DNA of 13,337 nt from CAZSMK01 sp964608095. GTDB taxonomy: Bacteria > Sumerlaeota > Sumerlaeia > MWCT01 > JAGHBZ01. The translations under genes were made by a program, and so were the position numbers. How positions within the stretch are numbered: the first letter of the stretch is position 1; each line of letters begins with the position of its first letter. Below, piece by piece: positions 7,735 through 13,337 of this stretch. Location: positions 1 through 13,337 of the forward strand of contig CAZSMK010000083.1 in the NCBI GenBank assembly GCA_964608095.1, in the 5' to 3' direction. Under the pieces are notes generated by a model, which was not told the DNA's origin, searched no databases, and worked only from the letters and a program-made list of their open reading frames with translations.

Positions 7735-9015
7735 ATGAAGATGCTTGCCCTCATAGTTTTTGCTACCTGCTATATCTTTTTTTTCCTTTTACCGAGATGG
7801 CGGTGGCAGATCGGCGTTGTCGGCGTAGCAGTCCTTCTTTTCTCCGGTTGCTTCACCCCTTTAACGGCATTTGAGGCGATCAACTGGAACGTGATGGGTA
7901 TTTTTGTCGGCACTCTTGTGCTTGCAGACCTGTTCATGATATCGCGTATGCCTGCGGTATTGGCCGGGAAGCTGGTAAATCGCGCGGGAAACGTGACAAA
8001 CGCTATGCTCCTTATTTGCATTCTTACCAGTTTTATTTCAGCCTTTGTCGAAAATGTTGCCACTGTCCTCATTATTGCCCCCATAGCACTTTCGATCACG
8101 AGAAAACTCAAGATTTCCCCGATACCCATAATCATAGCTCTGGCAATTTCCTCAAACCTCCAGGGAACCGCAACCATGATCGGAGACCCACCGAGCATGC
8201 TCCTTGCAGGCTACACAAATATGGATTTTATGGACTTCTTCTTTTATCGGGGAAGACCAAGCATATTCTGGTTTGTGGAGATCGGGGCTATTGCCTCCTT
8301 TGTGGTCCTGTTTCTTATCTTCAAACCTTATAAACAACCAATCGTTCTATCAGAGGTGGAAAAGCCAAGCACCCTGTTTCCCTCTATCTTGCTGGTACTT
8401 TTTATCCTGACGCTCATGGTTGCATCATTTCCCGGCAGCCCCCTCGAGAAGTTGACCCTCGGCGGGATCAGCATGATCTTTGCTGCGATCGGCATGTTCT
8501 GGTTCTGCCTTTTTTTCAATCGGTTCCAATGGCGTAGTGCATGGCGAATGACCAAAAACCTCGATTGGGGAACGACTATTTTTCTGATGTGCGTCTTCAT
8601 CCTGGTCGGGGCTTTGACCTATACCAACTGGATTGCAACCATTGCAGACTGGCTTGCCGGTGTAACCTCAGGAAGCACCATCGCTGCGTTTCTCATCATA
8701 CTTATCGCATCGGTTATAATCAGCGCTTTTGTTGATAACGTCCCCTACCTTGCGACCATGTTACCTGTAGCCCAGCGTCTCACCGGTTCTCTTGGAACCT
8801 CACCCTCTTTGATTTTATTTGCCTTGCTCATAGGGTCGTGTCTCGGTGGAAACATCACTCCACTCGGCGCATCGGCTAACATCGTTGGAATGGGTATCTT
8901 GAAAAAAGAAGGGTACAACTTGTCCTTTCTCACCTTTGTCAAAATAGGTCTTCCCTTTACGCTTGTCGCAGTTGCAACGTCAGCACTTGCGCTCTGGCTT
9001 GTGTGGGGTCATTAA
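7735..9015 (+). CDS. Membrane transporter of the SLC13/ArsB/NhaD (ion transporter) superfamily
   Basis: A 426-residue, almost wholly hydrophobic inner-membrane protein with roughly ten or more membrane segments. It shows the internal inverted duplication of the ion transporter superfamily: SAFVENVATVLIIAP (102-116) pairs with SAFVDNVPYLATMLP (330-344), and GTATMIGDPPSM (144-155) pairs with GGNITPLGASANI (371-383). These paired hairpin loops form the substrate and ion site in the family. The GTATMIGDPP box is typical of ArsB/P-protein and NhaD-like members. Substrates in the family include arsenite, dicarboxylates, sulfate, and Na+/H+ exchange. No ars regulator, arsenate reductase or symport partner lies next to it, so the substrate is not assigned. 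The ATG at 7735 has no clear ribosome binding site; ATG 7741 (residue 3) is an equally possible start. It stands alone, 161 bases from lspA and 247 from the next gene. Confidence 0.85.
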   Translation: MKMLALIVFATCYIFFFLLPRWRWQIGVVGVAVLLFSGCFTPLTAFEAINWNVMGIFVGTLVLADLFMISRMPAVLAGKLVNRAGNVTNAMLLICILTSFISAFVENVATVLIIAPIALSITRKLKISPIPIIIALAISSNLQGTATMIGDPPSMLLAGYTNMDFMDFFFYRGRPSIFWFVEIGAIASFVVLFLIFKPYKQPIVLSEVEKPSTLFPSILLVLFILTLMVASFPGSPLEKLTLGGISMIFAAIGMFWFCLFFNRFQWRSAWRMTKNLDWGTTIFLMCVFILVGALTYTNWIATIADWLAGVTSGSTIAAFLIILIASVIISAFVDNVPYLATMLPVAQRLTGSLGTSPSLILFALLIGSCLGGNITPLGASANIVGMGILKKEGYNLSFLTFVKIGLPFTLVAVATSALALWLVWGH

Positions 9016-9149
9016 CGCCGAAGAGGTTTTCTCACTATTAATTTTTGGATTGCGCAGATGCCTCTGCCCTTTGTAGTTTCTGCTCCACAGTCATAAGCCA
9101 CCACATTCCAAAATTTATCTTTGTTTTTCATTTAATTCTCAAATTGTTG

Positions 9150-9169
9150 AAAGCCTCTCAGAGGCTTTT
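9150..9169 (+). terminator. Probable rho-independent terminator after the transporter
   Basis: AAAGCCTCT (9150-9158) and AGAGGCTTT (9160-9168) are perfect inverted arms around one central base; in RNA this gives a stem of seven or eight pairs with a small loop. It is followed by a run of only four T. It lies 134 bases past the transporter stop and before the molybdenum-enzyme gene. The stem is A/T-edged on both sides, so it could act in either direction. Confidence 0.55.
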
Positions 9170-9190
9170 AACTCTCGTGGGAAAGAGAAC

Positions 9191-9220
9191 TTGATTTCCT
9201 CAAATAGTCGGCACAATAAT
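9191..9220 (+). promoter_or_regulatory. Possible promoter of the molybdenum hydroxylase gene
   Basis: TTGATT (9191-9196) and AATAAT (9215-9220) are separated by 18 bases, matching the consensus boxes at four and five of six positions. It would give a leader of about 36 bases before ATG 9263. It sits downstream of the terminator-like hairpin, as expected for a separate unit. The surrounding DNA is AT-rich, so chance matches are likely. Confidence 0.3.
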
Positions 9221-9262
9221 TCAGTATATTTTAATTTCTTACAATAACACTTTTATGCTCTC

Positions 9263-11557
9263 ATGCCTAAGAAGAGTAAAAAGACGGCGCTCGATGTAGT
9301 AGGAACAAGTGCGGCGCGACCTGATGCCCGGTCTAAAGTGGAAGGCAAAGGGCGGTACTGCGACGATCTCCCCCGCGTTCCTAACCTCCTTGTTGCCGGT
9401 ACTATTATGAGCCCCGTTGCCGCCGGGCGGATTAAATCAATCAACGTTAAAGACGCCCTAATGGTAGACGGTGTCGTTGATATCGCTCTACCCGAGGATA
9501 TTCCCGGACGAAATTTCGTCCCCATGATCCTCGACGATTGGGTCGTATTCGCCGATGGGGAGGTACGTTACACAGGAGAGCCGGTCGGTGTCCTTATAGC
9601 CAAAAATTCTTACGCCCTCGAGGAGGGACTCAAACGAATAACAATAGATGTTGAGCCGATTGAACCCATTCTTGATCCCTTTGATGCGCGAAAACCCGAT
9701 GCACGAAAAGTCAATCCCGCAGGTAATATTTTCAACCATCACAAAATCCGGCGCGGCGATGAGGATGTCGGTTTCTCTAATACCGACGTCTTCGTTGAGG
9801 CGGAATTTCAGACCGGATATCAGGAACATGCATACCTTGAACCCTTTTCAGTACTGGCTAAGCCGGGGTTGGACAGCAGTATGGAGGTATGGGCTTCGAT
9901 GCAATGTCCCTTTTACGTGCAATCGGCGGTCGCGACCGTGCTCGGTCTTCCTCTCAACAGGGTAAAAGTTATCCAGACAATGACAGGTGGCGCGTTCGGA
10001 GGAAAGGAAGACATTCCCTCCCGCTACGCCTCAATCGCCGCCCTATCTGCATGGAAAACGGGCAGTCCGGTCCTCTTGACCCTGAGCCGCGAGGAAGATA
10101 TCGCCTGCACGAGCAAACGTCATCCTTCGTTCAGCCGGTATAAGCTGGGCGCCCGCAACGATGGAACCCTGGTCGCATGCACTGCAGAAATAGTGCTCGA
10201 TGCAGGTGCGTACTCCACCCTTTCCCCCTCTGTGTCCTGGCGCTCAACTGTTCACTCTTGCGGTCCGTATCGAATACCTCACGTAAAAGTGGATGTGTTT
10301 GCCATAGCTACAAACAAAGTCCCGACCGGCGCGTTTCGCGGCTTCGGCACACCACAGGTTATCTTCGCCATGGAACGCTGCATGGACATGCTGGCGGAAA
10401 AACTCGAAATAGACCCGCTTGAACTACGCCGACGGAATATACTCAGACGCGGCGACGAAACGATCACTGGTCAAGTCCTTCCCTCGAGTGTCGGTCTTGC
10501 GGAAACAATCAAGCGAAGCAAAAAGACGAGTTCCTGGACAAAAAGCCGTAAAGATGCAGGAAAAGCATCGGGAACACACAGGCGGGGTGTGGGGTGCGCA
10601 ACCTTCTTTTACGGTGTCGGCTTGGGCGCCGCAGGAAAGAAGATTGACCGTGCCGATGCCTCCGTTCAGGTTGAAGACGACGGTTCCGTTCGCTTCTCCG
10701 TGGGGACAACGGAGATGGGGCAGGGAATGGAATGTGTCCTGACTCAAATAGTCGCCGAAGCCTTCGGCGGTATCGCAATGGAGAATGTCTATATGACCGA
10801 GGTCGATACGTCCCGTGTACAGAACAGTGGTCCAACCGTAGCAAGCAGGGCGACATATATGAGCGGCAATGCCCTTAAAAGGGCTTGCCAACAGATCATG
10901 ACCCGAATGAAGAGAATCGCAGCGGAAATGCTCGACACCTCACATGAGGAGATTCAGGTAGACAGGGGATGTTTCCGTGCAGGAAATAAATCGGTCGATT
11001 TCCGTAAAGTAGCATCGGAATGCGCATTGCGGCAAGTCTCACTTGCGGCGCGCTACCTCTACGAAAGTCCCACCACTGCATGGAACCCTGAAACCGGTCA
11101 AGGAAAGGCATACGTGGTGTACTCATACGCAACACACATCGCCGAGGTCGAGGTAGATACAGAGACCGGTGAAATAAGAGTTGTCCGCTTCTGGGCAGCG
11201 CACGACGTCGGGAAAGCCGTTAATCCACAGCAGGTCGAAGCACAGATTGAAGGCGGCGTTGTTCAGGGTATGGGCTATGCCTTGATGGAGTTTCTCGATA
11301 TTAACCCAAACGGCTGCGTTACCAATCCCGATTTTGCCACCTACATAATCCCCACCTCGAAAGACACGCCTGAAATTTTCCCCCTCATTGTTGAATCGCC
11401 TTATCCGGAAGGTCCTTTTGGAGTGAAGGGATTCGGCGAAACACCCTTAATGGGCGCAGCGGCTGCAATCGCCAACGCCGTTGCCCACGCCATCGGGAAA
11501 CCTATCTCGAAACTCCCCATCCTGCCCGAAGACATTCATACACTAACCGAACTTTGA
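9263..11557 (+). CDS. Xanthine dehydrogenase family protein, molybdopterin-binding (large) subunit
   Basis: The Mo-cofactor subunit of a molybdenum hydroxylase (xanthine oxidase family); such enzymes hydroxylate purines, N-heterocycles or aldehydes, or oxidise CO. The 764 residues cover the usual alpha/beta-hammerhead domain (about 20-135) and both Mo-binding domains. Visible landmarks: YQEHAYLE (186-193), GGAFGGKE (242-249), GAFRGFGTPQ with Arg359 (356-365), GTTEMGQG with Gln487 (481-488), GPTVASRATYMSG (523-535), and GFGETPL with the catalytic-position Glu726 (723-729). There is no CO dehydrogenase VAYRCSFR-type active-site loop (the place is taken by AFRGFGTP), so it is not a form I CO dehydrogenase. 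All key residues look intact. The FeS and FAD subunit genes that normally sit alongside are absent on both sides. ATG 9263 lacks a ribosome binding site. The substrate cannot be named from sequence. Confidence 0.92.
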   Translation: MPKKSKKTALDVVGTSAARPDARSKVEGKGRYCDDLPRVPNLLVAGTIMSPVAAGRIKSINVKDALMVDGVVDIALPEDIPGRNFVPMILDDWVVFADGEVRYTGEPVGVLIAKNSYALEEGLKRITIDVEPIEPILDPFDARKPDARKVNPAGNIFNHHKIRRGDEDVGFSNTDVFVEAEFQTGYQEHAYLEPFSVLAKPGLDSSMEVWASMQCPFYVQSAVATVLGLPLNRVKVIQTMTGGAFGGKEDIPSRYASIAALSAWKTGSPVLLTLSREEDIACTSKRHPSFSRYKLGARNDGTLVACTAEIVLDAGAYSTLSPSVSWRSTVHSCGPYRIPHVKVDVFAIATNKVPTGAFRGFGTPQVIFAMERCMDMLAEKLEIDPLELRRRNILRRGDETITGQVLPSSVGLAETIKRSKKTSSWTKSRKDAGKASGTHRRGVGCATFFYGVGLGAAGKKIDRADASVQVEDDGSVRFSVGTTEMGQGMECVLTQIVAEAFGGIAMENVYMTEVDTSRVQNSGPTVASRATYMSGNALKRACQQIMTRMKRIAAEMLDTSHEEIQVDRGCFRAGNKSVDFRKVASECALRQVSLAARYLYESPTTAWNPETGQGKAYVVYSYATHIAEVEVDTETGEIRVVRFWAAHDVGKAVNPQQVEAQIEGGVVQGMGYALMEFLDINPNGCVTNPDFATYIIPTSKDTPEIFPLIVESPYPEGPFGVKGFGETPLMGAAAAIANAVAHAIGKPISKLPILPEDIHTLTEL

Positions 11558-11573
11558 TCTCCCCCGGGGATGT

Positions 11574-12863
11574 TCAGTAATAAATATAATAACTCGCAGG
11601 AGTGGTCGTCGTATAGAGGAGATATTTTTCGCGGAGCGTTTTGAACGCGTCGAGATTCGCTTGCCAACCGGCAATGATGTCATCAACCGACTCGGTCTTA
11701 ATCCGGTTGTGGAGGTCGGGGACACCCATAAGCGTCGAGGCATAGCCGCTGATGGTAACCTCTTCCGGGTATTTTTCATACATGGTTTTTAGCGCGATAA
11801 GACCGGTGCGGATAGGATCGAAGGTTTCCCTGTCCTTCACGTGAACCTGAATCCCGCCGCAGAACTGTCCCGAGTAGTCGGCAAAGGTCGGTTTGAAATA
11901 AGCGGGTCGGAACCGGACTCCGGGCAAGCCGAGAGCGTTCAGGTCCGCCGCAACTTCGACACCGTTTATAAACGGTGCGCCGACCATTTCGAACGGTTTC
12001 GTGGTGCCGCGCCCCTCGCTGATGTTGGCGCTCTCGAACACACACATCCCCGTATACACCATGGCGGTATCCAGGGTCGGCATATTGGGAGAGGGCAACA
12101 CCCACGGGCGCTCGGTGTCGTCGAAGTACATATCGCGGGTATATCCCGGTATAAGGATAACCTCGAGGTCGACTTTGGGACTCATCCACTCGCCGTTTAC
12201 GAGATTCGCAACCTCGCCGACCGTCATGCCGTGCCGCGTAGCAACGCCGAACGGCTGACCGGCCCAAAGTCTGCCGACCAGGCCGTAATCGACGGTATTA
12301 GGCGCACCTTCGACTTTATGTCCACCAATCGGATTCGGGCGATCGAACACGATAAAACTTTTGTCGTTTTTCGCCGCGGCTTCCATTGCGTGGGTCATTG
12401 TCCATACATAGGTATAAAAGCGAGCCCCAACGTCCTGGATGTCGAACACCAGCACGTCGAGCGTGGCGAGCTGTTCGTCGGTAGGCGCAAGACGAGTTCC
12501 ATAGACCGAATACACGGGCAGTCCCGTTATGGGATCGATATAGTCGGTGACGCCGCCGCCCGCCTGCCGGTCACCGCGCAAGCCGTGTTCCGGCGCGAAA
12601 AAGGCGGTCAGGGTCGAGTTGGTATCCGCAAAGAGAATGTCCGCTATAAGGTTCAGGTCGTTATCAACTCCTGTAGGATTGGTCAGAAGTCCGACACGTT
12701 TTCCCTCGACTGCACTAAGTAAATTTTGTATCTGCTCCTGGACCGGGTCACTACCGCTCTTCATCGCATCCTTGAATCCAGTGTCAGCAGCGGCAAGGAT
12801 TATAATGCATGCTAAAAATACAACAACCGTAAACCGATAATATTCTTTCCTGATGCTTCTCAT
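11574..12863 (-). CDS. Exported DUF1343 / NamZ-type exo-beta-N-acetylmuramidase
   Basis: Family members (Bacillus subtilis NamZ, formerly YbbC) release MurNAc from the non-reducing end of peptidoglycan fragments, for cell-wall recycling. The 429-residue product matches along its whole length: VGLLTNPTGVD (57-67), FFAPEHGLRGD (88-98), PVYSVYG (116-122), VFDIQDVGARFYTY (139-152), DRPNPIGG (174-181), RHGMTVGE (210-217), LPSPNMPTLD (256-265) and ANISEGRGTTKPFE (279-292). The N-terminus is a signal peptide: basic start MRSIRK, hydrophobic core 11-23, and a likely cleavage after A-A-A (24-26). Cys19 lies inside the core in a poor lipobox (FLAC), so a soluble export product is more likely than a lipoprotein. 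GGGAGG lies 6 bases before the ATG. It is convergent with the molybdenum hydroxylase gene, with 16 bases between the stops. No MurNAc uptake or murQ-like gene is adjacent. Confidence 0.93.
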   Translation of the reverse strand: MRSIRKEYYRFTVVVFLACIIILAAADTGFKDAMKSGSDPVQEQIQNLLSAVEGKRVGLLTNPTGVDNDLNLIADILFADTNSTLTAFFAPEHGLRGDRQAGGGVTDYIDPITGLPVYSVYGTRLAPTDEQLATLDVLVFDIQDVGARFYTYVWTMTHAMEAAAKNDKSFIVFDRPNPIGGHKVEGAPNTVDYGLVGRLWAGQPFGVATRHGMTVGEVANLVNGEWMSPKVDLEVILIPGYTRDMYFDDTERPWVLPSPNMPTLDTAMVYTGMCVFESANISEGRGTTKPFEMVGAPFINGVEVAADLNALGLPGVRFRPAYFKPTFADYSGQFCGGIQVHVKDRETFDPIRTGLIALKTMYEKYPEEVTISGYASTLMGVPDLHNRIKTESVDDIIAGWQANLDAFKTLREKYLLYTTTTPASYYIYY

Positions 12864-12869
12864 TGTGCG

Positions 12870-12875
12870 CCTCCC
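12870..12875 (-). promoter_or_regulatory. Ribosome binding site of the NamZ-type gene
   Basis: On the minus strand GGGAGG stands 6 bases before the ATG at 12863, which settles the start and places the signal peptide at the N-terminus. Confidence 0.7.
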
Positions 12876-12894
12876 AAAAAAGAAGTAATTGTTT

Positions 12895-12924
12895 ATAATG
12901 AAGCACCACGTCTTATTTTGTAAA
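12895..12924 (-). promoter_or_regulatory. Possible promoter of the NamZ-type gene
   Basis: On the minus strand TTTACA (12924-12919) is followed after 18 bases by CATTAT (12900-12895), five and four matches to the consensus boxes. An overlapping TATAAA (12897-12892) is a better -10 box but would need a 21-base spacer. Transcription would start roughly 25 bases before the ATG. Confidence 0.3.
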
Positions 12925-12996
12925 GCAATTTAAAATACGGAGTCCGACCTTTACTTTTTACTTTAAACCGCTTATTTTCATTAATCCCTATCGCTT

Positions 12997-13014
12997 CGCA
13001 CGCTAGAGCGTGCG
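12997..13014. repeat. Short inverted repeat (hairpin)
   Basis: CGCACGC (12997-13003) and GCGTGCG (13008-13014) form a seven-pair perfect stem with the four-base loop TAGA. A second pair of short arms, CTTCG (12994-12998) and CGAAG (13021-13025), partly overlaps the first. No T run follows on either strand, so it is not a typical terminator; it could be a protein site or part of a repeat family. Confidence 0.6.
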
Positions 13015-13076
13015 CGCTATCGAAGTCGTGGTCGAAGGCAGATCGCCCTGGTAATTGAGTGCTTTTAGTTTTTTTA

Positions 13077-13179
13077 GAGTGGGGTCGTTCGGCCCGAACC
13101 ACCCCCGGCAACAGTTCAAGACAAAATTCATTCTATGGTACCAAATACAAAATAAGAAAAATTGATAGTAAAAAAACAA
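13077..13179. repeat. Copy 1 of a repeat of at least 103 bp with a GC-rich hairpin head
   Basis: Positions 13077-13179 match 13235-13337 with only two differences (13081 G against A, 13100 C against G), an offset of 158 bases. The copy begins with a GC-rich hairpin (13081-13105) and continues as about 74 bases of AT-rich sequence containing GGTACC and ending in a run of A. It has no coding content that I can recognise. Unlike the head, the AT-rich part is identical in both copies. Confidence 0.95.
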
Positions 13180-13234
13180 TGATCGAACCACTTATCTCCA
13201 CTCATCTACACTAATCTATTTTTATTCAATGCGG

Positions 13235-13337
13235 GAGTAGGGTCGTTCGGCCCGAACGACCCCCGGCAACAGTTCAAGACAAAATTCATTCTATGGTACC
13301 AAATACAAAATAAGAAAAATTGATAGTAAAAAAACAA
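13235..13337. repeat. Copy 2 of the same repeat, cut by the window edge
   Basis: The match to copy 1 is still unbroken at the last base of the window, so the true repeat may be longer, and further copies at 158-base spacing may follow. The hairpin head here is GGGTCGTTCG (13240-13249) with CGAACGACCC (13253-13262) around GCC, a ten-pair perfect stem. In copy 1 the same stem has one C-C mismatch. Confidence 0.95.

Larger units (their letters stand above)
12864..13337. other. Gene-free right-hand region
   Basis: Nothing in these 474 bases looks like a real gene; the short open frames present have no ribosome binding site, no family-like sequence, and run across the repeats. The region holds the NamZ gene's leader and possible promoter, a short hairpin near 13000, and two copies of a hairpin-headed repeat. 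Apart from the hairpins it is AT-rich. Confidence 0.7.

Noticed and set aside
9263..11557. Form I CO dehydrogenase large subunit (CoxL)
   Set aside because: The characteristic cysteine-bearing VAYRCSFR active-site loop is not present; the corresponding region is GAFRGFGTPQ, as in general xanthine-dehydrogenase-family members.
11558..11573. The CCCCC/GGGG palindrome between the convergent stops as a bidirectional terminator
   Set aside because: The arms are five bases with no room for a loop and no flanking T run.
11841..12722. A 293-codon plus-strand open frame opposite the NamZ-type gene
   Set aside because: The minus-strand frame matches the DUF1343 family along its full length with a signal peptide and ribosome binding site; the plus-strand frame shows no family motif.
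12997..13014. The CGCACGC hairpin as a terminator
   Set aside because: No run of T follows on either strand and no gene within the window ends there.
12893..13191. Two short minus-strand open frames (72 and 62 codons) in the right-hand region
   Set aside because: They run through the hairpin and repeat copy 1, have no ribosome binding site, and resemble no protein family.
13077..13337. The two repeat copies as a CRISPR array
   Set aside because: The unit is over 100 bp with a 55-base gap, too long for CRISPR repeats, and no cas gene is nearby.

Overview
The window carries nine genes or gene ends, eight of which can be assigned to known families. It looks like ordinary chromosome from a bacterium of middling GC content, probably diderm: it has DksA-type and LspA proteins, a secreted muropeptide-type glycosidase, and no phage or plasmid genes. 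The run ileS - TraR/DksA - lspA, together with the very lysine-rich DksA-type protein, recalls uncultured lineages such as Omnitrophota, Hydrogenedentota or related groups. That placement is a guess from gene order and not a taxonomic result.

Layout, left to right. (1) 1-1717: the 3' end of an unrecognised gene, then a bifunctional NAD(P)HX repair enzyme (NnrE epimerase fused to NnrD dehydratase). (2) 1718-1975: a spacer with two promoter-like sequences, the second just upstream of the next operon. (3) 1976-7573: a tight five-gene plus-strand run: a YggU/DUF167 protein, a purine nucleoside phosphorylase, isoleucyl-tRNA synthetase, a TraR/DksA zinc-finger protein with a roughly 220-residue lysine-rich tail, and lipoprotein signal peptidase LspA. 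Three of the four junctions overlap or lie within 2 bases, so translational coupling is likely. (4) 7735-9015: a stand-alone SLC13/ArsB/NhaD-type membrane transporter, followed by a spacer with a terminator-like hairpin. (5) 9263-11557: a molybdopterin-binding subunit of the xanthine dehydrogenase/CO dehydrogenase family without its FeS and FAD partner genes. (6) 11574-12863, minus strand: an exported DUF1343/NamZ-type exo-beta-N-acetylmuramidase, convergent with the previous gene and 16 bases from it. (7) 12864-13337: a non-coding tail with a short hairpin and two copies of a repeat of at least 103 bp, spaced 158 bp apart, each starting with a GC-rich hairpin. The second copy runs off the window.

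Most genes are housekeeping: cofactor repair, purine salvage, tRNA charging, lipoprotein maturation and cell-wall recycling. The two things that stand out are the DksA-type protein with a histone-H1-like basic tail inside the ileS-lspA operon, and the hairpin-headed repeat at the right edge. I saw no CRISPR array, tRNA, rRNA, transposase or defence system.
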